Virus record (IMG/VR): IMGVR_UViG_3300009103_000067 | Span: 1-39,542 of that record | Strand: one strand, 5' to 3' | DNA length: 39,542 nucleotides | Source of the DNA: a virus | Shown here: in pieces, positions 17,485 to 24,141 of the stretch | Layout of the letters: each line of letters opens with the position of its first letter | How positions within the stretch are numbered: position 1 is the stretch's first letter | Notes under the pieces: generated by a model | The model's database searches: none | Seen by the model: only the letters and a program-made list of their open reading frames with translations | Told to the model about the DNA's origin: nothing | Position numbers and translations under genes: made by a program

Positions 17485-17668
17485 TTGGAGCTATCTGATT
17501 AATTAAAGCGTTGCGAGTTGAAGTAAATACCGCAAGTCTCTTGGCTAAATCATTTGCTTCAGGTGTGTCTTCTAGGATAGCAGTAAGTATGTCCATAGCC
17601 TTGCCACCTTTCAACTCACCATCAGCGAACTTCATCAAATCTTCATCAGAAAAACGCTTACTCTTCAT
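17480..17668 (-). CDS. Anti-sigma-factor-like small protein
   Basis: This 62-residue protein begins with ATG 17668 after GGAGAGATT. Its N-terminus (KRFSDEDLMKFADGELKGGK) and the following helix with a Pro-Glu-Ala turn match the first helices of anti-sigma factor N-terminal domains, which read S-D-E-D-L-x-x-x-x-D-G-E/Q-L. It lacks the zinc-binding His and Cys residues and the membrane span of full-length anti-sigma factors. A host sigma-factor-binding role is an inference. The start overlaps the previous gene by 11 bases. Confidence 0.6.
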   Translation of the reverse strand: MKSKRFSDEDLMKFADGELKGGKAMDILTAILEDTPEANDLAKRLAVFTSTRNALINQIAPK

Positions 17669-17795
17669 AATCTCTCCATCTATACGATACAGGTTTATCA
17701 GGCATTCCCAAACTCATAAGTAGGAATGTTATGGTTGCACCTATTAGTCCTGCGACCACAAGTGCAACCAATCCCATGAATGTGTTAAAGAGCAT
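17658..17795 (-). CDS. 45-residue single-span membrane protein
   Basis: ATG 17795 (with another in-frame ATG at 17798) lies inside the end of the SAP/HeH-like gene and the frame ends at TAA 17658-17660, overlapping the next gene. Residues about 3-30 are one membrane helix (FMGLVALVVAGLIGATITFL), followed by a short polar tail ending YRWRDYEE. The ribosome site is weak, so translation probably depends on coupling. No family is recognised. Confidence 0.55.
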   Translation of the reverse strand: MLFNTFMGLVALVVAGLIGATITFLLMSLGMPDKPVSYRWRDYEE

Positions 17796-17967
17796 CATAG
17801 ACTTCATCGACCAACGTAGTCTTACGTTTACGCTTGTCTAATTCAATCCCATGCTTACGTCCTATCTTTTCTAACTCAGCAGGACTTTTTTCCATAAGAA
17901 CCTCTTTGTTCAAGGTTGCACTTATGTATGGTTTATGCTCACTTCTACCATAGTTGTACTTACTCAT
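17785..17967 (-). CDS. SAP/HeH-like small basic protein
   Basis: This 60-residue protein starts by an ATGA overlap with the lipoprotein gene. Residues about 28-58 (SPAELEKIGRKHGIELDKRK) followed by K-T-T-L-V-D-E-V match the helix-extended loop-helix pattern of SAP, HeH and Rho-N motifs, which bind nucleic acid. The N-terminal half is polar and Tyr-rich. A DNA- or RNA-binding role is inferred. Confidence 0.62.
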   Translation of the reverse strand: MSKYNYGRSEHKPYISATLNKEVLMEKSPAELEKIGRKHGIELDKRKRKTTLVDEVYDAL

Positions 17968-18170
17968 AACTCTGTCTCCTCTATTATTATAGGCTTATCT
18001 TCCAAAAACCCATCACATGCTGTGGGGGTTTCGCTCTCGCACAATAACTGTTCATTGACCACATTAGGTGGCAATAGCAATGAATCTTGTTTCTCAGCCA
18101 TCATGTTCTCAAATGCACTACAGCCTGATACTAAGAGTGCTAGTGCAAATATTTTAAAATGGTATGTCAT
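17964..18170 (-). CDS. Small lipoprotein
   Basis: The ATG at 18170 is preferred over the TTG at 18176 because GGAG lies seven bases before it, inside the end of the SSB gene. The 68-residue product has a short signal peptide and a lipobox V-S-G-C with the lipidated Cys at about residue 17, so it should be anchored in a membrane. Two further Cys are present in the mature part. Candidate roles are outer-membrane spanin-like protein or superinfection exclusion; the sequence does not decide. Confidence 0.7.
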   Translation of the reverse strand: MTYHFKIFALALLVSGCSAFENMMAEKQDSLLLPPNVVNEQLLCESETPTACDGFLEDKPIIIEETEL

Positions 18171-18648
18171 CTTCAAACTCCTTATCTAATTCAACAGGGG
18201 GAATTTTCTGTGGAGCGACATCAAGATGCTCGTACGCTGACGAATTATTTTGAGGCTCAGGATTTTTCTCGTACGCTGACGAATTATTTTGAGGCTCAGG
18301 ATTTTTGGCTGACAGAACTTGTATCGTTGAACCAAACCCGGAGAGCTTGACCTCAGTAACATATTTTTTGACACCTGACTTGTCCAAATAGTCTCTGTGA
18401 GTTAGCTGTCCTTCAACGTAAAGCTGTGAACCTGTACCAAGGCTTAACTTCTGAACAATCTCAGCGACCTTGTTAAAACAGGTAACTCGATGATACTCAG
18501 AACGTTCTTGCTTCTCCCCGGTCTGCTTGTCTGTCCAAGATTCATTTGTTGCTAAATTTAACAGAGCAACTACTCCACCTTTAGAAGTTGGTTTTATCTC
18601 AGGCGGTTGTGTTAAATTACCTACTAGTATTACTTTATTGATGCTCAT
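18154..18648 (-). CDS. ssb: Single-stranded DNA-binding protein
   Basis: This 164-residue protein starts at ATG 18648 after GAAGGAGAAGTA. The OB fold is recognisable from INKVILVGNLTQPPEIK, then LATNESWTDKQTGEKQER and SEYHRVTCFNKVAEI, up to LYVEGQLTHRDY, as in bacterial SSBs. The C-terminus ends EFEDDIPF, the canonical acidic tip that recruits replication and repair proteins. The flexible linker contains a perfect 13-residue duplication (KNPEPQNNSSAYE type) caused by a 39-bp tandem repeat. It lies next to a Rad52-like annealing protein, forming a recombination unit. Confidence 0.95.
   Translation of the reverse strand: MSINKVILVGNLTQPPEIKPTSKGGVVALLNLATNESWTDKQTGEKQERSEYHRVTCFNKVAEIVQKLSLGTGSQLYVEGQLTHRDYLDKSGVKKYVTEVKLSGFGSTIQVLSAKNPEPQNNSSAYEKNPEPQNNSSAYEHLDVAPQKIPPVELDKEFEDDIPF
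18229..18306. repeat. Two tandem 39-bp repeats inside ssb
   Basis: Units 18229-18267 and 18268-18306 are identical over 39 bases and in frame, duplicating 13 residues of the SSB linker. Each holds TCGTACG, then CTGACG, then AATTATTTT, the same bipartite element as the 21-bp repeats at 17443-17484. Confidence 0.92.
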
Positions 18649-18673
18649 TACTTCTCCTTCAATTAAAATTAGG

Positions 18674-18692
18674 TGACTGCTTAGGGCAGTCA
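18674..18692 (-). promoter_or_regulatory. Stem-loop upstream of ssb
   Basis: TGACTGC (18674-18680) and GCAGTCA (18686-18692) form a perfect 7-bp stem with a 5-base loop in the 103-base gap before the SSB start. There is no T-run. It may be an mRNA-processing or stabilising hairpin in the leftward transcript. Confidence 0.4.
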
Positions 18693-18751
18693 ATCCAGTA
18701 GCGTTTGTCTTTAACTAACGAGCTATAGGATGCCCGACAACAGCGTAGGTG

Positions 18752-19411
18752 CTACTTAGCCTCTGCGTTCTTTTTAGCGTAAGCCTTAGCATATGCCTGA
18801 TTCTCGGCTTCTTTTTTCTCAGCCTTGGCTTTGGCTACCTGAGCTTTTTTATCCATGTATTCACGAATATAAAGCTCCTCCTCCCCGGTTAGAGTATCCA
18901 TAACTGCCGCTCTGAGGTGTTGATTGCCATGCATATCAGACCTGCACTCTTCAATACCCTGTTCATCTTCATTAGCTATAGCTTCTTTGAAAGCTGTAGA
19001 CACATAAGCAGTTAAGACCTTCATAGTCTTCACGTGGGCCGCAACCTGAGACTGCTGAACGATAGCATTTTGAATTTCATCTTCTGAGGCTATCTTACTC
19101 CCATCACTCATGAACCCGGTAGCAAAACTAATGGCCCGGCCTATCGAACTGGTCTCACAGTTCTCAAGAGCGCTAGACTGATTGACCTGCGTACTGCCAC
19201 GAATCTCCTCAGCATGTCCAGTAGCAAGAATTTTGCCATTGACAATTACTTGAGTCTGACTAACGACCTTCTCTTCATCGTTAACGAGAAAGGTAGTGAC
19301 GATTTGGCCCTCATCGCCATAGGCTTCTTTGAAAGCTTTGACCCTCTCGCCAACATTAGCGTAGGGTTTGTCTTTCTTTGCTCCAATCATTTGTGTTTTC
19401 ATGTCAGCCAT
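18752..19411 (-). CDS. Putative Rad52-like single-strand annealing protein
   Basis: The start is ATG 19411, overlapping the upstream stop as TAATG with GGAGAG seven bases before; the longer frame is spurious. The 219-residue protein has a beta-rich N-terminus ending ATGHAEEIRGS, then ALENCETSSIGRAISFATGF, a motif comparable to the conserved A-x-x-D/T-x-x-x-R-A-L-x-x-x-G helix of Rad52/Erf-type proteins. A Lys/Glu/Ala-rich helical tail follows. Adjacency to SSB supports a role in annealing single strands during recombination-dependent replication. Family assignment is from pattern only. Confidence 0.6.
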   Translation of the reverse strand: MADMKTQMIGAKKDKPYANVGERVKAFKEAYGDEGQIVTTFLVNDEEKVVSQTQVIVNGKILATGHAEEIRGSTQVNQSSALENCETSSIGRAISFATGFMSDGSKIASEDEIQNAIVQQSQVAAHVKTMKVLTAYVSTAFKEAIANEDEQGIEECRSDMHGNQHLRAAVMDTLTGEEELYIREYMDKKAQVAKAKAEKKEAENQAYAKAYAKKNAEAK

Positions 19412-19644
19412 TATGCACTCTCCTGTCCTTTGTAATGATACCGGGCATAAGAACATGGTTCACCAAACTTGTTCTTACCTTTGACATTTTCAGTATCAAA
19501 CTTATGGCCTAACTCTTTTAAATCAAATACCACAGCCGCTATTCTTGTGATGCTGTAAGTGTCCTCAGCTTCACGATGTGTGATACTACCATGAGTCCTG
19601 ACATAAGCTAGGACTCGTTCTTTCTGACTAGATAGTTTTTTCAT
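19411..19644 (-). CDS. Winged-helix DNA-binding protein
   Basis: This 77-residue protein has the profile of small phage winged-helix proteins: SSQKERVLAYVRTHGSITHREA, then AVVFDLKELGHKFDTE and a C-terminal beta wing with GEPCSYARYHY. It could be a local regulator or a replication accessory. The start ATG follows AAGGAGACGTA; the end overlaps the annealing-protein start (TAATG). Confidence 0.68.
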   Translation of the reverse strand: MKKLSSQKERVLAYVRTHGSITHREAEDTYSITRIAAVVFDLKELGHKFDTENVKGKNKFGEPCSYARYHYKGQESA

Positions 19645-19762
19645 TACGTCTCCTTAATTGTTTGTTTAATTTAACAGCCGCACGTTCCTCTCGTCTGCGC
19701 TCCTGCCTTGATTTACTTTGCTTTTTCAAGCGATAGTTATGAGTGGTCGCTTTCTTTGTCAT
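19628..19762 (-). CDS. 44-residue highly basic protein
   Basis: ATG 19762 has GGAGG upstream (inside the preceding gene) and the frame ends at TAG 19628-19630, overlapping the winged-helix gene by 17 bases. Nearly half of the residues are Lys or Arg (for example RLKKQSKSRQERRREER), suggesting nucleic-acid binding or neutralisation of an acidic partner. No family is recognised. Confidence 0.55.
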   Translation of the reverse strand: MTKKATTHNYRLKKQSKSRQERRREERAAVKLNKQLRRRNEKTI

Positions 19763-19856
19763 CCTCAGCCTCCACCTCTTCATAACAGCCAGTCTCCTCA
19801 TTGAAGACTATCAGGCCCTCCTCCTCAAGACCCACTACATCTGAATGTCCGTTCAC
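19737..19856 (-). CDS. 39-residue acidic protein
   Basis: GTG 19856 overlaps the preceding stop as GTGA with GGAGGG directly upstream, and the frame ends at TAA 19737-19739. The product is strongly acidic (LEEEGLIVFNEETG and EEVEAEDDKESD). It overlaps the following highly basic protein by 26 bases. The opposite charges suggest a possible complex. The function is unknown. Confidence 0.5.
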   Translation of the reverse strand: MNGHSDVVGLEEEGLIVFNEETGCYEEVEAEDDKESDHS

Positions 19857-20173
19857 TTGCCCTCCTTCATGAAACCTAATGTATCTTGCAATAGGTCATC
19901 AAGCATGTCAGAAAAGTCATATTCAAACGTTTGGTCTCCATCCCTGTACTTTCCCTCTACCCACACAACATGGTCGTAGAATCGAAGATTTAGGACTTCT
20001 AGGATAGCGTTGCCAACTAACACAGCATCGTTAACATTGAGAGTTTGCTCAAGGTCATCTACCTTATGCTCAACGTCAGCCAAAATTTCCATGGCCTTGG
20101 CAAGACACTCTTCACGAGCTTCATCCCTGTACCATTCGTTTTGGGTTGTAAAAACTCTATTTTCTGAAACCAT
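19853..20173 (-). CDS. Hypothetical acidic helical protein
   Basis: This 106-residue protein is led by TATAGGAGATAGAT. It is acidic, with a helical N-terminal half (EECLAKAMEILADVEHKVDD) and the C-terminal segment YDFSDMLDDLLQDTLGFM. No domain is recognised. It is part of the leftward early operon and directly precedes the acidic/basic microprotein pair. Confidence 0.65.
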   Translation of the reverse strand: MVSENRVFTTQNEWYRDEAREECLAKAMEILADVEHKVDDLEQTLNVNDAVLVGNAILEVLNLRFYDHVVWVEGKYRDGDQTFEYDFSDMLDDLLQDTLGFMKEGK

Positions 20174-20182
20174 ATCTATCTC

Positions 20183-20488
20183 CTATATTGTTATATTATT
20201 TTTGAGCCACTCTCTGCAATCACTTAGCTTTGCAGTCATTGGGTGACCCTTCCAAGGGTCAGGGTATACACACTCTGCACCATGAAGATGTAAGTCAATA
20301 TCCCAATACTTTCCACCGAAGTGTTCGGTCTTGGTATAGCTACCACCTTTATGGATTGACCAATTACCCGGCATTGAAGCATGGATGAGGTAATCACCGC
20401 ACTCGTAGATAGCTGTGTTATGCAATCTAGTGTGCCAATCTTGACCTTGTGCCTCTGAGTTAGGTTGGGTTAGTTTAGTCAGCTTCAT
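20183..20488 (-). CDS. Hypothetical His/Trp-rich protein
   Basis: Two ATGs are possible; 20488 is preferred because the AGGAG site then has the same six-base spacing as its neighbours, whereas for ATG 20494 it abuts the codon. The 101-residue product is rich in His, Trp and Tyr (DWHTRLHNTAIYECGDYLIH, DIDLHLHGAECVYPDPW), which could bind metal. No family is recognised. Confidence 0.65.
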   Translation of the reverse strand: MKLTKLTQPNSEAQGQDWHTRLHNTAIYECGDYLIHASMPGNWSIHKGGSYTKTEHFGGKYWDIDLHLHGAECVYPDPWKGHPMTAKLSDCREWLKNNITI

Positions 20489-20507
20489 ATCCATCTCCTA
20501 TATTGTA

Positions 20508-20526
20508 CGTTACTCAATCGGTAACG
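20508..20526 (-). promoter_or_regulatory. Stem-loop upstream of the 20183-20488 gene
   Basis: CGTTAC (20508-20513) and GTAACG (20521-20526) form a perfect 6-bp stem with a 7-base loop just before the TATAGGAGAT leader. It is an operator or processing-hairpin candidate. Confidence 0.3.
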
Positions 20527-20556
20527 AATTAATTATATCACTTTCGATAAATGATG

Positions 20557-21246
20557 TTAGCCTAAATTTAACAAGAACTCCTCTGAGTAGTTTGTTGAAT
20601 TTAACACTCTTGTGTAATCCATCTTAATAATTACAGCCATGTCATCGAGAATAATATCCTGAACGATTCCCATTTTTTTAAGCTTCATGATGTCTCGCTT
20701 ATCAAGGTCGTTCTGCTCCAAGATACTTTTTACATTCTCAGGCTTATCATCAGCTCCCCAAACAGCAACACACAATTGCTCCTTGTCATTCCATTGATGC
20801 TCCGAGTATTCAAAGAGCTTGTAGATAGAGCTGACAGGATTCTCCCCGGCTACTCCATCCTCACCTTTCCAGTCTAACAGCTTGTGCTGATGACTCCTGA
20901 TACGATTCAGGTAAGTCTCATCCATAGGGAAGTCTCCGGAAGGTCTTGACTTAGGTTGCTTATGCTTAGAGAAAAACTCTATAGCATCGTCCAAACAGGC
21001 CCTGTAGTTTTTAATCATAGTCAGGCCATCAGTCATACCATCATGTCCGCCTGAAGAGTGGCTGAAGCTCACTACACCATCATCCATCTGTATAGTTATA
21101 CAATCGCTCCACCATCCTTTCGGCTGATATTTTAAATAGGTAACCGGGTAGATTTTTTTACCGCTCCAGTCACAGTCATCGTATGTACCCATGGTACAAA
21201 CAAAACCTCTCTTGAGGTCTTCCTTACTCCAATCATGTTGTTTCAT
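20557..21246 (-). CDS. Hypothetical protein of the early operon
   Basis: This 229-residue protein follows the TATAGGAGATTTAA leader. It is mixed charged, with a Trp/Asp-rich N-terminus (YDDCDWSGKKIYPV, PKGWWSDCITIQMDDG), a SFSHSSGGHDGM loop and a C-terminal helical part. No known domain is recognised. Its place next to the metalloprotease suggests host-takeover functions, but this is only context. Confidence 0.68.
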   Translation of the reverse strand: MKQHDWSKEDLKRGFVCTMGTYDDCDWSGKKIYPVTYLKYQPKGWWSDCITIQMDDGVVSFSHSSGGHDGMTDGLTMIKNYRACLDDAIEFFSKHKQPKSRPSGDFPMDETYLNRIRSHQHKLLDWKGEDGVAGENPVSSIYKLFEYSEHQWNDKEQLCVAVWGADDKPENVKSILEQNDLDKRDIMKLKKMGIVQDIILDDMAVIIKMDYTRVLNSTNYSEEFLLNLG

Positions 21247-21291
21247 TTAAATCTCCTATATCATTATTAAAAGTTTGAGGCTTCTCATCAG

Positions 21292-21331
21292 TAGTGTCCT
21301 AGCCTCTGACACTAGACTCCCCGGAGGGAGT
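21292..21331 (-). promoter_or_regulatory. Two adjacent perfect hairpins in an intergenic gap
   Basis: TAGTGTC/GACACTA (21292-21298 with 21308-21314) and ACTCCC/GGGAGT (21316-21321 with 21326-21331, loop CGGA) lie back to back between two leftward genes. An alternative GAGGCT/AGCCTC pairing would break the first. There is no T-run. They may be RNase sites, stabilisers or an attenuator. Confidence 0.45.
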
Positions 21332-21338
21332 TTCGAAC

Positions 21339-22061
21339 TTATCTGTAGCTTCCTAAACCACCACCTTCTCTGTCGTTTTCAAGAATTAGAAGGAGGGCAT
21401 TTTCGTATGCTTTGCACCAGTTCATATTGTCTGCTCTCCAACTCATTCTCATGTCGAAGACTTCATCACAAGTACATTGATAATCTTTAACCTCTCGCAT
21501 CTCATAACACTCACAGGTATCCCGGTCATCATAGACTTCGATTTCCCGAAGCTCCTCTATATTGTGACGTTCAATAACCAACCACTCGAACTGCTTCATC
21601 AAGTCCTTGCATTTCTGCTTGTACGAAATCCCCTTCTTGCGAGGTTTAGGTTCATCGAGTGCATTAGGTTTTAACAAATCCTCACGAGTAAACCTCTTAG
21701 AGATTTCATCAAGGTGATGTTGCTCTAGTGGATATTTTCTGTACTGGTGATGACGATAACCATAAGAGTGCATCAACTCATGTGCAAACACTTGAGCAAT
21801 CCATTCAAGGTCAGCCAGTTTATTGATAGACATTCTCAGATGCCAGTCTTTTCTTCTAAACCTACCGGGTTTGCCAACACAAGCTACACCACTAACATCA
21901 CGTTGGGGTATTCCACCACCATTCCTGCTAATCAACTTAACTGCAAGAGTTGACCAATGAGGCAACCTGCCTTCGTACTTGGCAAGTTGCTTATGGATAA
22001 GACAAAACAAACTGTGCAGTTTCTTAGTCTCATATAGAGAAGTGTTTTTAATTATCTTCAT
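21339..22061 (-). CDS. Metzincin-motif zinc metalloprotease
   Basis: ATG 22061 is chosen (TAATG overlap with the preceding gene) rather than the upstream TTG. The 240-residue protein contains AHELMHSYGYRHH, with H94-E95-x-x-H98-x-x-G101-x-x-H104 exactly matching the metzincin zinc signature HExxHxxGxxH. A preceding WHLRMSINKLADLEWIAQVF strand-helix fits small phage peptidases. The C-terminal half has a CxC...CxC cluster (183, 185, 196, 198) that may bind a second zinc. The substrate is unknown; host protein cleavage early in infection is the simplest guess. Confidence 0.75.
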   Translation of the reverse strand: MKIIKNTSLYETKKLHSLFCLIHKQLAKYEGRLPHWSTLAVKLISRNGGGIPQRDVSGVACVGKPGRFRRKDWHLRMSINKLADLEWIAQVFAHELMHSYGYRHHQYRKYPLEQHHLDEISKRFTREDLLKPNALDEPKPRKKGISYKQKCKDLMKQFEWLVIERHNIEELREIEVYDDRDTCECYEMREVKDYQCTCDEVFDMRMSWRADNMNWCKAYENALLLILENDREGGGLGSYR

Positions 22062-22426
22062 TACTTGTCTCCCCAATCTTTACGAGGGTCAATTTTAATA
22101 AAGGCATCCTTTGCATTGCGAAGGGCAATCTTTATATCAATAACCTCACCTTCAAGTTGACGATTCCTGTCGTAAATCACCTGCATAGATTCTTGCAGTT
22201 TAGAGATTTGCTCCTGCTGTCTCTGTATGACTCCTAATAGAGTCACTTGAGGTTTAAGGTGGTCGTGAGGGTTCACAGCAGAATCAATATCAAGTACGTC
22301 AGAAGACACCATATTGCCATCCTCAGTAAGTAACCCTGTCCAGTTGTTGCCAAGGTTTGCCCATCCCTCGATACGCTCATCAACTTCGTCATTGAAGTTG
22401 TCTACATCATAAGTTGAAATCCCCAT
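22061..22426 (-). CDS. Coiled-coil hypothetical protein
   Basis: This 121-residue protein has an acidic N-terminus (STYDVDNFNDEVDERIEGW) and a C-terminal coiled coil of about 45 residues (VIQRQQEQISKLQESMQVIY) ending KDWGDK. It is translationally coupled at both ends (TAATG). No family is recognised. Confidence 0.68.
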   Translation of the reverse strand: MGISTYDVDNFNDEVDERIEGWANLGNNWTGLLTEDGNMVSSDVLDIDSAVNPHDHLKPQVTLLGVIQRQQEQISKLQESMQVIYDRNRQLEGEVIDIKIALRNAKDAFIKIDPRKDWGDK

Positions 22427-22707
22427 TACTCACCTCCATTAAATAATTGGTTCATGCCTTCAAAAACAATATTGAAAGCGGCTACAGACCTATCGTCATT
22501 CCTGAAATAAGGAGGCTCGGTCATTGCCTTGCATACGTGCATACCCTCAAGTAAGTCACCATTGCCTTCCTTCTTGACTACTTCAACAGCTTCTAAGTAT
22601 GTCATGTCAGTAGCACATCCAACTGAACAAAAAACTTCATTGTAATCAGCCTCAGCTTCACCACAATCAAGACCCAATTTTGAACCACAGTTTTTACAGT
22701 TTTTCAT
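22426..22707 (-). CDS. Zinc-ribbon small protein
   Basis: This 93-residue protein opens with MKNCKNCGSKLGL and continues with VFCSVGCATD, so C4-x-x-C7 and C27-x-x-x-C31 form a typical zinc ribbon or treble-clef-like knuckle. The remainder is helical and acidic. DNA or protein binding is expected, but the partner is unknown. The leader ATAGTAGGAGATATT-type sequence is a variant of the operon's shared ribosome-site box. Confidence 0.7.
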   Translation of the reverse strand: MKNCKNCGSKLGLDCGEAEADYNEVFCSVGCATDMTYLEAVEVVKKEGNGDLLEGMHVCKAMTEPPYFRNDDRSVAAFNIVFEGMNQLFNGGE

Positions 22708-22777
22708 AATATCTCCTACTAGTTAAAAAGTCTTTCTTGTTACAACTAAGAACACTCAGCGAATGCTCTTGGGTGTA

Positions 22778-22795
22778 ACCCCTCCGAAGAGGGGT
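22778..22795 (-). terminator. cUUCGg hairpin
   Basis: On the leftward RNA this reads ACCCCTC-TTCG-GAGGGGT, a perfect 7-bp stem closed by the very stable cUUCGg tetraloop. It lies directly after the stop of the 22803-23123 gene. No T-run follows, so it is more likely a stabiliser or partial terminator than a full terminator. Confidence 0.55.
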
Positions 22796-22802
22796 GTTGG
22801 GT

Positions 22803-23123
22803 TTAAGCGTTGACAATGTATTTGTCGTAATCAGCTTCTGAGATAAGCTTGTCATCATCCATCTCGTTATAGTAAGCTAGACTAAGCTCATGCATATTTT
22901 GGATTTCATGGAATGCATCTTTCAATTTATCCCAGTTGTAAACATCAGAATGAATTAAGTAACTACTTATGCCGCTAAGTTCATGGCTGATAGAACTCTG
23001 AAGATGATTAACCATTTCCCATCTACCATCTGCATGATACTCCGCTAATACTTCAATACTAACAGCGATAGAACTTCTTACATCATCTATAATTTTTTGA
23101 TTTTTTTTGCTAAGGTTTTTCAT
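22803..23123 (-). CDS. Hypothetical helical protein
   Basis: This 106-residue protein is led by TATAGGAGATTTAA. It is all-helical, acidic at the C-terminus (YYNEMDDDKLISEADYDKYI), with a basic N-terminus (NLSKKNQKIIDDV). No domain is recognised. It is the first gene after the strong terminator at 23259-23287, so it probably has its own promoter, for which a TATAAT is present. Confidence 0.68.
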   Translation of the reverse strand: MKNLSKKNQKIIDDVRSSIAVSIEVLAEYHADGRWEMVNHLQSSISHELSGISSYLIHSDVYNWDKLKDAFHEIQNMHELSLAYYNEMDDDKLISEADYDKYIVNA

Positions 23124-23155
23124 TTAAATCTCCTATATGGTTAAAGTTTTTATTT

Positions 23156-23185
23156 CATGTTCCTATCGAACATGATGTAATTATA
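23156..23185 (-). promoter_or_regulatory. Promoter with overlapping inverted-repeat operator
   Basis: On the leftward strand TATAAT (23185-23180) is followed by a perfect 7-bp inverted repeat CATGTTC-GATAG-GAACATG (23174-23156) that would begin at or near the transcription start. It lies between a strong terminator and the next gene, where a promoter is required. The -35 is poor (TTAAAC at 19-base spacing), suggesting activation or a phage-modified polymerase. Operator or 5' hairpin cannot be distinguished. Confidence 0.45.
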
Positions 23186-23258
23186 CAGCAAGTTGATACG
23201 TTATGTTTAATTAAATAAAAAAAAATGTTAACTGCCACTTTACACTTAACAATCGGAC

Positions 23259-23287
23259 AAAAAAAAGGGAGGCCCTCCTGACCTCCC
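23259..23287 (-). terminator. Intrinsic terminator
   Basis: On the leftward strand GGGAGG pairs with CCTCCC across a 9-base loop and is followed directly by eight T residues. This is a textbook Rho-independent terminator 18 bases after the DUF932 gene stop, so the first two leftward genes form their own transcript. Confidence 0.9.
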
Positions 23288-23304
23288 CATATGTTAGTTA
23301 AAGA

Positions 23305-24141
23305 TTAGGCCGCTATAAGCAACTCATTAAGCATAGGCAGGACTTTTCTTACCTTAGCCTCACGATTGTATATAGTAGCAACTTTGTTAGCCTCATTCTT
23401 AAATTTAGCGTGGCTAGACCAGTCAGTTAAAGTATTGAAGACTGCCCAAAGGTTCTTACCCATCTCATCAACGTACTTGAGGTAAGTCTCTTCAAGTAAA
23501 GCTTCAAGCCTGTCACTCTTACCTGCAACCTGCTTAAAGATACGAGTAGCTTGTAGGTTAGTAACTGGAGACTTAGGGTACGACTTCCAAACTTCAGCGT
23601 TCTTAGTGTACACCTCAAGAGCTGTCTCAAGTTTAGCTACAGCAACGTCAGTATCAAGAGAGCTAGTGTGCTTAGAGTTGTAGCTAGAGAATGCATCAAC
23701 AACAACTTGACCATTCATACAAGCTATTCTCACAGCTCCTACCATTGACATGAACTTCCAAGAACCATCGTATGAATTTAATACCATGATTCTAAGCTGA
23801 ACAGAATCTCCGGGAGCTATCTCAATCTCATGGGCCGGGAACGTATAAGTAACGATTGTCTTAGCACCATAGTGTGATTGCTGAATAACCTTAGTCATCC
23901 CAGTTCTGTCTAAATCAGAAGCCAGTATAACTTTATGGAACTCAGGCATGATGTCAGCGTTCTGAACTAGGTTGTAGTTCTTACCAACAACTGCGATAGG
24001 TGAGCCATCCTCATTAGTGATAGCTTTGTGTGTTGTGAGTATCTTAGTAGTCTCAGGACTAGTAAAGCCAACAGCTAATGAGCTTTCAAAAACTCTGTTG
24101 TACTCGTTTACATCTTCTGTTACGATTTCTAAATGTGACAT
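23305..24141 (-). CDS. DUF932 family protein
   Basis: This 278-residue protein belongs to DUF932, the phage/plasmid-like protein family of unknown function that is typical of early regions. Recognisable parts are an N-terminal domain with NEDGSPIAVVGKNYNLVQNA, then TYTFPAHEIEIAPGDSVQLR, LNSYDGSWKF and the family hallmark VGAVRIACMNGQVV, and a helical C-terminus containing NLWAVFNTLTDW. The usual length is about 250-350. It is followed by a strong terminator and led by the TATAGGAGATACAC box. Confidence 0.85.
   Translation of the reverse strand: MSHLEIVTEDVNEYNRVFESSLAVGFTSPETTKILTTHKAITNEDGSPIAVVGKNYNLVQNADIMPEFHKVILASDLDRTGMTKVIQQSHYGAKTIVTYTFPAHEIEIAPGDSVQLRIMVLNSYDGSWKFMSMVGAVRIACMNGQVVVDAFSSYNSKHTSSLDTDVAVAKLETALEVYTKNAEVWKSYPKSPVTNLQATRIFKQVAGKSDRLEALLEETYLKYVDEMGKNLWAVFNTLTDWSSHAKFKNEANKVATIYNREAKVRKVLPMLNELLIAA

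Noticed and set aside
17443-18306. CRISPR-like repeat array
   Set aside because: Only two tandem pairs without spacers, and no cas genes.
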